Positions 20,801 through 34,020 of a DNA stretch of 64,000 nt are shown one piece after another. The first letter of the stretch is position 1. Each line of letters opens with the position of its first letter. Origin of the DNA: Cladorrhinum sp. PSN259 (lineage: Eukaryota; Ascomycota; Sordariomycetes; Sordariales; Podosporaceae). The stretch spans positions 310,001 through 374,000 of the forward strand of contig MU867077.1 in the NCBI GenBank assembly GCA_033725935.1, in the 5' to 3' direction. A program made the translations under genes and the position numbers. Under the pieces are notes generated by a model. It saw only the letters and a list, made by a program, of their open reading frames with translations, was not told the origin of the DNA and did no database searches.

Positions 20801-23800
20801 TTTTGGCGTGCAGGTTGCAGCCTCATCATGCAAGCTTTGGTTGGTCAATTGGAAGCGGCGGCTTCTTGGTATGGCAGGGCATTCACATTCCGGTTTCCTA
20901 TTCCAGCCCAGCCCAGCCCGTGTCCGAGATGCCCGGATTACGCATGCTGCAATCATCTTTTCTTGCTCAGTTGATTCTTTGCTGCTTTGGGTCAGGGACA
21001 AGGAGTAGGATTTGTGGACCGGAGTTCTTCCCCGGTTTCTATAGATGATGCAGGTACGCAACCCCTTTCATTTGTTGTTTTTTCTCCCCCAGTAATGTCT
21101 GTGCGTTTCAGCCCAGTCCCCCGCCCCCCAATCTTTTTTTTTTTTTTTTTTCCTCTCTCTCTCGGGGGTGAGCTCGGAGGGTAAGGCTGACAAACGGCAC
21201 CGAGGAATAGAAAAGGAAGGGAGAGAGAGAAGGAAGGAAATAAGACGGCTTTGGCATTTGGGAACAACTATCATTTTGCTGCTGACAGAAGGCGGCACTT
21301 GGTACGGGTGAGCTACGGGAGGCAGTTAGGTTCCCCATCTCCCCTCCCGGCGGCGTTTTTGTGAGAGATTCCTTGCTATTTTTTTCTTTTGTTTAGATAT
21401 CTGAAATCCGATATATAGGTATCATATCTCAAATATGACGAATCGAGACATATAACTTTCTCCACTCGAAGATATCTACGTAGTGAGGTGGCTCTCCTTC
21501 CTTCCAGGGGTTCTTTCAACAGAGTTCCATCTCTTCCCTTTTCTATAGAAGACTTGGAGGGGTTTTTATATAACCATGATAAGCACCTTCTTACTTGCTC
21601 CATATAACCCCCGCCAGTAGTTTAACGTACATGTACAGTAGCTTGTCTAATACCTACATAGTCCAAGCTGTCACAGTGTGTACGGTAGTAAAAAAAAGTC
21701 TCTCACTTTTGCGCAGCAGTAAATAAACAAGAAAAGTACATGTAAAGGCGAGCAAAAGTTGGGATGTTGCTCGCGTAGGTTGCATAAGTTGCTCCGAGGC
21801 GGAGTTGGAGAAAGTTTGGGTGGGACCTGCGCAGTAATACCAAGCATTTTGTGGGTTTGTTTTTTTATTTATTTTTTTCTTCTTCTCTTGATTATGCATT
21901 CCCTTTTTTTCGGTGCCTGGGTAACCGCGAGTTTTTATTTTATTGCTCATTATTATGTGGGTTTCTAGCTTTCTTTCATCAATGCATGAATTTGTTGGAC
22001 TCCGCCTCTTCTGGAGCTGGGAACAGGAGAAAAGTTAAAAAAAAAAAATTAAATTTTTTTTTTAATAATAATAAGATGCGCATTATTAACTTGTTGGTCT
22101 GAAAAAAAAGGAACTTGGGACGAAAAAAAAAAAGATCAGACGATTGATTGCATGGAAAGACAAACAAAAAAAAAACCCCTAAAAACCATATTCAGCCAAA
22201 ACTCGGTACTTAAGTTGCGACTGAAACAGTTTTTGGCGGGGTTGTTTTGTTTCTCGTAGAATCCTACATCGAATTCGTGATTATCAAGAAATGTGATTGT
22301 GATAAGTGATAGAAAATGATGTGCCGGGCAGATTGCAACGACAAGTTTGTTGGTTCCAATTCATCACACCCTCCATTACCGTTCAGTCGGGATGGATGGA
22401 AAGATGGATGGATGGGGGTTCCAGGTTATGTCGGGGGTTGGCCGCCGATCATGATCGGGGATAGAGAGATCCCTTTCATTTAAACCCCCCCACGTCCAAC
22501 ACCGATTGAAATCTGTATTTTTTATATATTTTTTTCATGAATCTTGATTTCGCATATGCGAGCCAGTTTATTTTCACACCAAGATTTTTTCCAAACTTTT
22601 TAGACAAATTTCCATTAATATTATCATGATTTGTAAATTCCAGATTCCAATGTTCCTGACTCCATGATGATGATGACCAATGTTCTTTTTACCCCGCGAA
22701 ACTCGGAAATGTTAAGTGGGGCCGAACATCATTATCTCCGGAGGTTCCGGTTCGGTAGGCAGAACGGAAGCCCTCTTTTTCTTTTTTGTTTCACTCGGAA
22801 ATGAAATGCACATCGTTTAAGACTTGTTACGTAGAATGTTTAGGTCATGTTGAAGGAAACGTCATAGAGTTCAATAGTTTTAAGTACCCTGGCCATGTAC
22901 ATGCCAGATATCGCAAATAGTGTACATACATGCCTGATTTGGGGACGGGGAATTTAGCCCTGCATTTAGAACACGGAACAAGTTTCCAAAGCTTGGAAGT
23001 TCAAAAAAATCGACGGCTAGGTGCCCCGAGTTTCAGAAAATGGAGACTTCTTTCCGCAGCTTCTCCTGAAGTTCCGGGTTGGAGAGGTTTTAAATACGAG
23101 AAAACAGTAGCGCGCGCGGCGTGGCATTCTAGATAGGCCAGACGAGATGTTCGTTTTATATTGTACGCATCGGTGACCACTCAGCTGGATACACTTTAAT
23201 TTGGACTCCTGGGTTTGTGAGTAAACATAAAGGACTTGAAGCTTAATACAAAGGATGGTCTTCTGATATTTCTGATATGAACTTCGAGACAACCATATCA
23301 GCCAAGTGCGCTGGCAAGTTCAAGAGAATTGCTTCAAATGCAACTTGGGCATCCTTTCCCCCCCAAATAGACAGACGAAAATTTGGCTATAAACGATCAA
23401 CAAGGTACATATCAGATCGTGATATACCAGTGAGATGAGCCAATCACAACATATACCACCCGCCCGGGATTCTTTCTCTCTCTGCTATACGTCAATACCA
23501 TTAACCAACCAGCGTTGAGTATCTCATGTCTCGCCTCTCTCATGATCTTTGGTTGGGTCTGAACGGGGTGAAACCGTCCAACCAGGACGAATCGGAGATA
23601 TTCGGTGAGGTCGCTACCAATGGTATTCAAAGACGACCGTGTCGGCCCCCTAAGTTTATATTGCCTGGTAACCAAAGTGAAAAAGCCTTGCCGAAGCTCG
23701 ATGCTAGCTGTCCATATAAAACTGAGTTATTTGGCACTCGGGCGTTAATCATATCCATCAGCGACAAAGAATTAACCATGTTACGGCCTTCACAATTGCT

Positions 23801-24741
23801 CTGTGGGGAGGGAAAGTGAGTGTATGAACATTTGACATTATATATGCCAGCCTTGCCAAGTGTGCCAAATCAGTCGCCGAGCACAAACATTCCACCACCT
23901 TGCTCTGACTGTTATCCAGCACCCCCAATATCAGACTAACTATTAGGATTAGATAAATCCGTCGAAGCAACATCCCACTCAACCCGACATCGACATACAT
24001 GGTATCATACAACCCACCCCCTAGAATAACCAGTCACTCTCCATCATTATCCTAGCACAGTTAGAAAGCATAAAAAACATCCAAATAACATAAACCATCC
24101 ATGTATACCGAATCGAAAAAGCCCGCCGTCATTATCATACACATATGTCTGTCATGGAGCTGCATCATAGCTCTCATTACCAAGTATAAGCCCCAGTCAT
24201 ATGAAGAAGGAAAAGTAAAAATAGAGAATCGCCATCCATGTTGGAGGAGAAGAATAGCAAGTGAACATGAACAATGAAAGAGAGCTTTTGACCAGTGTGT
24301 TTCTTGGACGCCCGTCTATCGGTTGTCGTCAAGATATGCAGTGCCGTGCCGTGCCTCAGAGCCACCGCTTGTCGTCGTACAGCATTAGGGTAAGTATCAT
24401 CAATTCGAGCGTCGAGCGGAACCAGAAGGAAAATGTCGTATGTCGTGTGTGCGTGCTGTCGTGCCATGATGCGAGACGCCTAGGCCGCCGCTAGAAACCA
24501 CTACCTCCCCTCCACCTTCCACACCGTTCAAGCTCTCACTTCGTCCAAGAATCAAAGGAATAGAAAAAGGAATGTCAACGAAACCAGTACCACCCAGCCT
24601 GTATTACCAGATGAGATAAGTAGAAAAACTGAATCGACCATATCCAGAAAGGGAAAATGCTGATCGGTTGACCACACATAGAAACTCATTACTTGTTTCG
24701 TTTCCCATTAAGCTTTAGTTTGCCGTTGCTGTCATGACATG
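17875..24741. other. 6.9-kb gene-free region
   Basis: No ORF in this 6867-bp stretch has protein-like composition, recognisable motifs or splice-linked continuation; the longest plus-strand frames (18011-18391, 19515-19967) look random. The left end must include the promoter of the four-TM gene and the right end the 3' region of the AT-hook gene. Composition changes along it: mixed at 18-20.5 kb, homopolymer-rich and AT-rich at 21.0-22.6 kb (T tract near 21135-21152, A12/T10 hairpin at 22037-22063), with GGAT-type repeats near 22385-22415. It could hold long UTRs, a long non-coding RNA, or decayed sequence. Confidence 0.5.
22037..22063. repeat. A12-TTAAA-T10 palindromic tract
   Basis: Twelve A, then TTAAA, then ten T: a near-palindromic A/T tract within the gene-free region. 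It can form a cruciform or hairpin and may be a nucleosome-excluding element. Confidence 0.7.
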
Positions 24742-25867
24742 TCACTCATGCTTTACCGATTCCAGTGGTGTCATCGGTGGAGTTTCCCTTGGCCGTGACG
24801 CCTCTCTCATATGATGTGGCTGCTGCATATGCGGACTTCTTGGCCGAGGAAGAAGAGGTGCATGTGCCGACAAAGGAGGAGGACGCGGAGCATACCCATG
24901 TGGTGACTGCTCCTGCCTTTGCATCTCTTCCCGCCGTTCCTGGTATTCCATCCCCGGCCCTGTTGGCGATCTGCCGGGCTCCGAGCCTGGTGGCCCAGCA
25001 GTAGGGCGCGGCGCAATCTCAGGCAGTTGCTTTTTCCCCATCCTCAGTTCTTGGAGTGATGGCATCGAGTGCCTGTACGGCGATTGGACGTTAAAGCTCG
25101 GACTGTGTGGTTGGTGGCCATGCGCTACCGCGGATATTGGCGCTGGCCCTTGGGTCGAGGATGGTGGTGCCGGTGAAATCGGGGGATAAGAGGTCGTTAC
25201 TTGCCAGTTACTTTGACGAGACTCTGACTTTGGGGGACGCCCACGCTTCCGCGGAGGACCGGGCCATGGTGTAGTGGCTGGTGATGGCGCGGTCTGAACC
25301 GGTGGGAGACTAGGGGTGCCATTTGGTCGTGGTGGGTGGTTGACTTGAGCTGCGAACGCTGGAGACACACCGAAGTGCGGTGGCGCTTCCCCTGGGGATG
25401 CAACGGCCTGTCTTTTAGGGATGTGGTCGGTAATGTCGCTGATATCGCCAAACGATTTGCGCTTCAGAGGTGAGATGACTGGTGGCGGCATTGGGTATTT
25501 AAACATTGTCTCGGCAGCGCGGAGACACTGGTGCATATTGCGCCCTGTGCGGATGACTAGATGTTAGAGATTGATATTCCCCGGAGCCATCGGCATCGCG
25601 CCGGAGAGAACCTACCACCAGGAAGCTGCATCGACAACCAGTCCGGCTGGATCTTTTGCGACTCGATGAATTCCACGAGAACACCGACATCCATCTGGCT
25701 AGCCTTGATCATTTCTGCGAGAACAAAGCGCTGTGCGACAAGACGGTTAGGCTAACGAATCATCATGTACATGCGCGCGGGGCAGAAAGGGGGGCCTGGT
25801 TGAGGGGGGTTGCGAAAGGGGCAGGGTTAGAGCATACCTTTTCGACATCAGTAAAGGAGGATTCCAT
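24742..25867 (-). CDS. AT-hook protein with short N-terminal helical domain
   Basis: Three exons: complement(25838..25867), (25616..25730), (24742..25544); 315 aa. Splice signals are good (GTATGC with CACAG; GTAGGT with CACAG, branch-like CTAAC in both introns), and the first exon is only 30 nt (MESSFTDVEK). The N-terminal ~60 residues form a compact helical unit (RFVLAEMIKASQMDVGVLVE, then QPDWLSMQLPGGRNMHQCL). The W...LPGGRxxxQC pattern resembles the short Myb/SANT-like modules of fungal DNA-binding proteins; this is an inference. A canonical AT-hook, RKRGRPPK, lies at 147-154. The rest is Pro-rich and disordered, with nuclear-localisation-like KRKSF and PKRQ. A nuclear chromatin or transcription role is likely; no ortholog can be named. 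Confidence 0.8.
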
Positions 25868-28800
25868 GGTTGAATCCGGAAATCGGATGGCGTCGAGGGA
25901 GAGAAGGCGAACAAGAGAAGAAATCTGCCATAGGCTGGCATTCAGTCATTTGACGGGGCGTGAAAGTGACAGATCACCGAGGACCTGGGCGAGAGGGAGG
26001 AGGGAGCCTCCCGTGATCAGAAGAAATCCGGGTCGCAGCAGCAGTGACAAGCAACAAGCAGCAGCCGTGGCGAAGTGGCTTTATGAGATGAGACAACAGG
26101 AACAGTAGCGCGCCGTCGGCCGTGATGCTACCGTACTCAACAGAAAAAGAAGTGAAAAATAATGCTTTTAAACGAGTGTCGTGATGGGTATTCTCCACCG
26201 TCCTAGTCAACATACAAGTGCCGCCGAGCGAAGGAGAGACATCCGGGGCAACTTCAAGACGCTCACAGGCCGGGAATTCGAGTGGTGGACAGGATTGCGG
26301 ATTGGGGGGGGGGAGGCGGCAAAGAGACGCGAGCAATGGGAAGCGCGCGTCTTGGGCAACTGCGGAGAGCAAAGCCGAGAAGCCCCAACCTTGTCAACCT
26401 TGCAACAAGCGACCGTGGGTTTCACCGTCCACGGCCCCCCGGTTCCTAGGTCCCTAGCAACCCCGGTCTATCCCCAAATAGGCCTTCTGATAAACTTTGT
26501 TCTGGCCTGGTTGATCTTGGTCGATTGCGGGGTTGCTGCATATCTCTTTGAACATTCACGTCCACAAGTTCTTCCAGGTTTTCCTGTTTCGCCAGTCCAC
26601 CCTCTATGCATCCGTCAGCTTGCAGCTGCACCTAGATCAAGTGATCGTTCAGGTGGTATGGTGCGCTGTCTAGCTCCTCAGGACTCGGGATGAAATGGTG
26701 TGTGGACATCGGGTCTGCCTGGGAGATGACCAGTCAGGTGCCGCAACAGGAAAACAAAAGAAGAGCGAGATTTTGACAGGCGAGACAAGAATTGAGAGCG
26801 AGGCCCGACATGTGGACGTGGGACATGGGCGGCCCACACCAGAATCCGGCTGAAGACACTGACTTTGCCGACGAGGGTAAAAAAAGAAGACATAGGACCT
26901 GGCTGGACTCATTCCCGTCGGGGCAAAATGTCAATGATGATGATGAATCCATGGATGGATGGACGGATCTCGCCCGATGAGGATCGACGGCGGGACATGA
27001 TGCCACCCAACTGCCAGCATTAGGTGGGCATCGGATCATGCTGTAGCTTGTCCGCTGCCTGCCCTCTCGTCATTGCAGTTGCCATATTCAACACCATGCC
27101 GTGCCGACCCTGATGCTGATGGATGGATCCTTGCCGGGTTTGGAAGTGCCAGTGTGTCTCAAACGGCCGGCGCAGGCGCCATCGGGAAGCGACCACCCAG
27201 CTGTGCTGCGATCATGGATGCCATGAAATGCAGCCAGTGCGCAAGTGCTTCACAACTTTGCTGCAAGCCTGTCTCTGGTGGGTTCTGATTGACGAATGGG
27301 CCGTCCACATGCAGCTCGAAGCGACATGCAGATGCACCTGACCCTCCTTTGTCTTGCAGACGAACGATAGGATGCCATGATCTGGGGAAGGCGTGCCCAG
27401 AGGTAATTTCGACCCAACCCCCAGCTTGTGAGCCCAAAGCCCGAACTGGCCATCCATCATTTCCTCATACAAAACAAAACCAAAAACGGTTCTCGCGGTT
27501 GCCTTCTAAATCCCTTCATGGTCGAATCGATAAGATGAGATGGGACTGTGGAAATTCGGTGCAGGTGGACGTTGGTCGCATTTCAAAGAGTCGGTCCAAT
27601 TGGCCCCGTGGTGGACCGGGCCAGACCCCACCACCCTAAGAGGTGGGAAGGCCCGTTCTGGCGGCCGCAATTGCGTCGCTGGGCGCATCTCCTCAATCGC
27701 ATTGGTTGGGAGGGGCAGTTCACCATCGCACAAGGATTTGACAGAGATCTGTGTTTGCAAAGAGCCGCATTGTTTCGACTTGTGGGGCGATATATAGCGG
27801 GCGAATCGTTGTAATGACTATGATCTGTCTGTGGATATATAAAATCAAGAGGGGAATCCGCATCTACAAACCATCGACAGTTGTGTCTCGCCGAGGGGGT
27901 CACCATCACTCTTTAAATGCTTCGTTTCCCCAACGTCCGCTGCTCCACCTCCACCCTCCCTGCACGATGAGCTGGCAGACTGGCATATGCTGGCACCGGC
28001 ATCGCCGCAGGCTTTTCCAAGTTATACATGTTACAACCTCTATAAAGAACAGCTTTGGGACATGGGGCCGTCATGCCGTGCCTACTCCGTATGCCACTCG
28101 GTAACGTTGTTCCTGGCGCTCATGCATGTTGCACGCCTTTTCGGGCGCCTCTGCAAGGGCCTTTGCGAGGTGCCGAGCAATCGGGGACTCGTGGCGTCCA
28201 TGATTACCTGACTCTCTACACCACATTTGGCCCGTGTCGTCGTCACGGCCTCCTTCACAATGTGCATTGATGCCCAATTGACAATCCCATCACCCGAAGC
28301 GGTCTCAGACCGTCACTATTGATACCAGAACCAAAGTCTCTGAGATGAACACCGGAGGTGATGACGGGGCTTGTTGTTTCACAGATTGTGACGAAAAGTC
28401 GTGCTCTGAGATGCCGTCACCACAAACTTGACAAGGAGCAACTGTATTGAATAGGGTGTATCGGTTTCAACTGCATGTCCGGCCGGACTAGGGGAAAGCC
28501 TTCGATCAAAACATGGAACACTACAAGTAAGGAGGGGTTCTATACCCGGACACTGTTGCAATTGTACATATATCAAGCTACAGTCGTCATAATGATCCAA
28601 ACAAACCAGTTGAATATCTGGAGATTCAGAACGATACCCAATTGAAGTAACAGTCGTGCTCTCTGTGGAATGCCTCTTATAAATTGGAAGAGAATGGCGG
28701 CGTGGGGGCTCGGAGATTTTAAGTGTGGTGGAAAAGTGGCATGCAGTCTCATCACAAATCGACTTCAACACTTTTTACACACGGAAAAAAATGGCCAAGA

Positions 28801-29453
28801 GGGACCTTCCCTGGCGAGCGAGTTGCGATTGTGGGGCACCCCAAGGCGGATGACGGGTCCGGAACATCGACGGACCGGTGGGGACTCGGCGACTGAATGG
28901 ATTGGCTCCGGGCGGTGTCCACTGTGTGCTGGGTTCTGGAGATGGCATCTCTAGGTTCCTGAACCGGACCATGTCAATTGGCACTTGCTCGGGAGATGCA
29001 AGATCGCGCAGCTGTGGATTGTTGGATGTGAGATTGGAAAACGCGCCAATAGCGACCGGGCTGGAGATGCAGCGTCGGCAGCAAGTGTCTAGACGCCATT
29101 CATCTTTTCGCGGATCCGCAAGACGGTTTTAGTTTGGCCATGTCGCAAACTCGGGGCAAAAACGCAGAATAGCTTCTTACCTTCTCTTCCTCTTCTTTCA
29201 ACCCACACCTCTCCCACTACCACTTCCGCCCAACTTTCCCGCCACCTTTCTTTCTTTGGCCATCTTTTTCCAAACCCGTAACCGTAACTATACCCACGCG
29301 TCTTGGGCAGCTACCCGCCCTGGTCTGCACGCTTTCTCGCTTCTAGGAATTTTTTACTGCCCGCCGCCCTGTCCTTCTCCTCTTCAATTCCTCTCGAGAC
29401 ACCTGCCACCGCACCCTTTTCTGTCGGCGCGCTAGGCGCACGAATCGGCCGTC
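25868..29453. promoter_or_regulatory. 3.6-kb divergent region AT-hook gene / SET2
   Basis: Both flanking genes start here and point away from each other. The region has many TGGATGGA-type short repeats (26940-26970, 27120), a G10 run at 26304-26313, and a strongly pyrimidine-rich core-promoter-like stretch just before SET2 (29175-29290), followed by an ACGCGT hexamer at 29296-29301. Open frames (for example 26181-26693) have no recognisable features. Confidence 0.5.
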
Positions 29454-32334
29454 ATGGAGGAAGACGATCGCGCTTCAGGCCCGACGCCAACATCAAAAAC
29501 AGAAGAGCGTCCACAGTTGAATGGGGTCAGGCTAAAGAAGGAGGACACGGTCGACTGGGCCTCTCCGAGCAGCGGCTCAAAACACAACTCGCGAGCCCCC
29601 AGCATGTCGCCCGACGATGCAAATGCAAAATCTGCTGGCGACAGCGCATCCACCCCCGATTACGGTCCAGCACCCAAGTCATCTCGGAAACCAAACCAGA
29701 AGATGGCCAAAAGCCCGCCTCCTTTGTTTGATCACCTCCCGGACGTCACAGCAGAAGCATGCAGCATCTTCCAGGTCATCAACGATTGCATGTATGGTTC
29801 TCGTGGGATGGGATCGTCAGATCACGACGCGCTGGACTGCGACTGTACCGAGGAATGGCGTAAGTCGCCCCCCTAAGCCTCTGTGTTTTCCGCGGCCCGT
29901 TCGGTAATATGCCGCCCCTGACACTGACACACTAATTTTTGTGCTTTTGCAGGCGATGACAGCAACCACGCCTGTGGTGAGGACTCGGATTGCATCAATC
30001 GAGCTACCAAAATAGAGTGTGTGGATGGTTCCAATTGCGGCGAAGGATGTCAAAACCAGCGGTTCCAGCGCAAGCAGTATGCCGACGTTTCAGTGATCAA
30101 AACGGATAAGAAGGGGTTCGGCCTGCGTGCAAATCGGGATTTGCAGCCAAACGACTTCATTTTCGAGTACATTGGCGAGGTCATCAACGAGCCGACATTC
30201 CGGTCCCGCATGATGAAGTACGACAGGGAGGGGATCAAGCACTTTTACTTCATGTCGCTCACCAAGAGCGAGTTTGTCGACGCCACTAAGAAGGGCAATC
30301 TGGGGAGGTTTTGCAATCACTCATGCAACCCAAACTGTTATGTCGACAAATGGGTGGTTGGGCCCAAGCTGCGCATGGGCATTTTTGCCGGGCGCCATGT
30401 TCGGGCTGGCGAGGAACTCGTGTTCAACTACAATGTGGATCGCTATGGTGCTGACCCCCAACCGTGCTATTGCGGAGAGGCCAACTGCGTCGGTTTCATC
30501 GGCGGGAAGACACAGACGGAGCGCGCAACCAAATTGCCGCTTGCCACGATTGAAGCACTCGGAATTGACGACGGTGATAGCTGGGACACTGCGGTTGCCA
30601 AGAAGCCCCGCAAGAAGAAGCTCGCTGAGGACGATGAGGAATTCGTCAACAGCATCAAGCCCAAATCGCTCGACGAAGATGGCGTGCGCAAGGTCATGGC
30701 CACGCTCATGCAGTGCAAGGAGAAATGGATTGCTGTCAAGTTGCTTTCCCGTCTTCAAGCCACTGAGGATGAGCAGCTTCGCCATAGGGTGGTGAAGATG
30801 CACGGTTACCAAATTCTCAAGACCACGCTCAACACCTTCAAAGAGGACACCAATATCGTATTGCAAACCCTCGGCATCCTCTACAACCTACCCCGCATCA
30901 CCAAGAACAAAATCTCAGATTCAAATATTGAAGCCGTCGTGCGCCCTCTGACCCAGTCAAGCCACGAAGGGGTTGCCTTTGAGGCGAAAAGGCTGCTTGA
31001 GGAATGGAGCAAATTGGAGACAGCGTACCGAATCCCGCGCAAAAAGCACGACCCCGCAGCACCCATCACCACTAATTCGTTTGAGGAGCGTCGCAACGCC
31101 AACCACGAAGAACCGTCCAAGCAGGTCAGAATACCTGCAAATGTGGTGATTCCGACTGGACCGCGCAGCAACATTCCGCAGCGCAATGCAAACTTCTTTA
31201 GTGGGCAAAGACCGCGAAAGCTGCCCACCAACTTGCCTGAGGGATGGTTTGTTACCACCGATAAGACCGGGCGGTACTACTTCTACGATGTCAACGGCAA
31301 GACCCAATGGCAGCGACCAGCCACACCCGCAATTGATACTCCAAAGGCCTCCGCGAAAGCGCAGCAAGGCCAGAAGGCGGTTCAGGATATCATTGACAGC
31401 CTGACCAAGGATCTTACCCCAAGACATTCTGCAACCCATACCCCTCAGCGCTCTGCGACACCGACCACAGAACCCAAGAAGGATAAGTGGAGATCTTTGA
31501 GCGTCGAAAAACAGATGAAGATCTACGAGAACACAGTAAGCCTTTATTTTCATTTTCATTTAGTTTCCGCTTCCTCCCTAAGCTAACACAATTTTTCAGC
31601 TTTTTCCTCATGTAAAGTACGTAGTCGACAAGTTCTATGGCAAACTTCCTAAGGATGACCTCAAGAAATTTGCGCGCGAAGTCAACAAAAAGCTGGTTGC
31701 TTCAGACTACAAAAACAGTCGAGTTGAAGATCCTACCTTTATCTCATCTAAGCAGGAGAAGAAGGTGAAGAAGTATGTCAGAGACTACTTTGAACGCGCC
31801 GTGGTCAAGTACAAGGAACAGCAAGATCAGCAAAAGAGGAAGGATGGTGGAGGTAGTAATGGGATTGCTGCTGCTGCCGGCGGCCCCTCGTCCTCACAGC
31901 TAGTCGACGCCGCTGCGACCCCAGTCGACCATGATGACACCATCATGTCCGATGTGGATGACACCCCTAGCACAGGGTCAGGTCGGAAACGGAAACGTGA
32001 GGACGATGACGAGGAAATGGCCGACAACCGCTCACCTACGGATGAAAACCTCTCGGAGACCACACCATCGGTTAAGCGTCTTAAGGAGCATGAGGTGTCA
32101 GTGGAACGAATCCCGAGCCCCCCTCCGCCTCCACCGCCCCCGGCGGATGGGGCGGATGGGGCTAACAGTGAGGAGTTGCGAGAGCAAGAGGAGGCATTAA
32201 TGAGAGAGAATGAGGAAGCTCAACGGCTAGAGGATGAAGTGAATGCCACGGCTGCTGCTTTGAATGGGAATGGGATGGATATCGACAGCAAGCCACTGGA
32301 GCATAGGGAGCAACGTGAGGTCATGAGTCATTAG
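29454..32334 (+). CDS. SET2: SET2 histone H3K36 methyltransferase
   Basis: Set2 methylates H3 lysine 36 in transcribed chromatin and binds the phosphorylated CTD of RNA polymerase II. Exons 29454..29859, 29953..31535 and 31600..32334; 907 aa, phases consistent (GTAAGT/TGCAG; GTAAGC/TTCAG). Domains: AWS, Cys-rich (about 128-172, CDCTEEWR/DDSNHACGEDSDC); SET (about 176-297) with RFCNHSCNPNC at 254-264 and ELVFNYNVDRYG; post-SET CYCGEANC (about 307-314); a conserved helical middle region; WW domain (about 561-594, LPEGWFVTTDKTGRYYFYD); SRI domain (about 655-780, LFPHVKYVVDKFYGKLPKDD), which binds the CTD. The acidic low-complexity C-terminal tail contains a Pro8 run. The order AWS-SET-postSET-WW-SRI is diagnostic for Set2. 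Confidence 0.97.
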
Positions 32335-34020
32335 GGTGTGAAAACGAATGGGTTGAAAGGTGGGAGGAGGAGAGTATATAAATGCTCCGGTTGCACTTTC
32401 TACATAATTTTTCCTTTTTTCCCCCTCAGGTGTTTCGACTTGAACACAGAATAAGGTGGAATCCAATATTTCGGTCCTGTCTAAAAGCAACATAATCCAT
32501 CCGCATTCGAAAGCATTTGAATGGAGAGAGGAGTTTGGCGGGCGTGGGTGGTAGGCACTTCATGTCGGGGGAGCGGATCATGGGTTTTTGCTTTTCTTCA
32601 ATTTCCACGAAAAAAAAACGGCGGATAGCTTTTCTTCAGTTTAGACTAATTTTTCTTGTTCTTTTTCTTTTTTTTTTATTATCAGTTTTTTTTTTTACCT
32701 TCCTCTTTATTTTAAGATGATACCTCCGGCTATTATTATTTTTCTCTTTATTTCTTCCTTTCTCTCTAGTACTTACGTTACCTATCATTATTACTTTATT
32801 TGGGAGCATTCTATTATTTTATATTCGCATTGGTGTGGCTGTCTGTGGCTGTGGTTTTCCTGGTGTTTTCCTGTGGGTGGGTGGCTTTTTGGGTTGAAGG
32901 TTGATTCTGATTCTAAACTTGAAGTACTTGGTCGAGGTTGAGAGTAAGAGATATAGGAAAGAAGGAAGGAGGAGGAGGAGGAGGAGGAGGAGATGGTGGT
33001 GATAACAGAATAACAAACGTGCATGGGGGGCGGGTTTGGCTTGGGAAGGGGCAGGGAATGGAAGGAAAAGGGGAAGGGAAGTAGGAAGGGAAGACAACAA
33101 CAGCATATTTTGTTTTGTTGTATTGTAATGTACGTATTTTGTAAATATGTACTTTTTTTTATATATAATATTATCTGGGAGGGCTAGTGATATCACAAAA
33201 GAATGGGAGGATAAGAGGAGGAGGAAGCATATGAGAGTGTTTGTATCATTTTCTTTTGCATGAGGGGTTTATGTTGCAAGAAATAACGAAAGAGAGAAAG
33301 CATTTACGTGGGTATATTTGCATATTTGTATTGGGGAGGGAAGGGGGATGGATGTGTATGGTTATTGATCCCATGGAGGAAAAAAAGAGAAGATGGGGTG
33401 GGCTTTATAGCTCTTAAATAAATGATATCAATTACAGTAACTCTGCAGATTTCAATGTTACTGACCAACTTTTGTCATGATGTCAAACATTAGGATGCAT
33501 GCGTCTTCTATACAGACACTTGCGGAAACGCAGCCTTTGTATCTCCGGACTGAAGAAGTTCTGGCTTTGTATCTCGAACCATGATAGCTTCTTGGCTCAG
33601 TGTTATGCTTACAACGCGTCAAGTTTCAAAAGAACAAAACTCAACCTCAGGCTCAATAATCGAAAGTCACGGTCATGAGATTCAGGATTCATTGTTTGTA
33701 TTATTGTTATTTTTTTGTTCTGGTTCATTTTGGTAGTGAGGCTGGAAATATCAACCAAGATAATCATCCGCTGTCCACCGTTCACCACTCTCCTGCAGAG
33801 TGGCTTTGCTCCCTTGTCCTTCAAAGGTTTTGCCTAACCGTAACCAAGTCTATGATCTCATGTTATTCAGCTCTCCATTGCTGTCCCTGTCCCTAGATAG
33901 CATTCGTATCTGGTATCCTTGAATCTACCAACTGGTCAATCAAAGGCAAAACAAATTTCAGCCAACTCCAGGACTCTACTCAGACATGATGCTGGTTTAT
34001 TCCCTAGTCTCCCACCTATT
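32335..34020. other. Convergent region SET2 / AOS1
   Basis: This 1.7-kb region lies between converging genes. It is rich in T tracts (32640-32700), has a GGA repeat (about 32967-32992) and AT-rich stretches, and probably contains both 3' UTRs. No gene is supportable. Confidence 0.55.
32967..32992. repeat. (GGA)n microsatellite
   Basis: About eight to nine consecutive GGA triplets within a purine-rich stretch (32940-33080) downstream of SET2. Confidence 0.8.

Noticed and set aside
26181..26693. 170-codon plus-strand ORF in the AT-hook/SET2 divergent region
   Set aside because: No protein-like features apart from one hydrophobic stretch, and G-run-encoded Gly. Likely chance.
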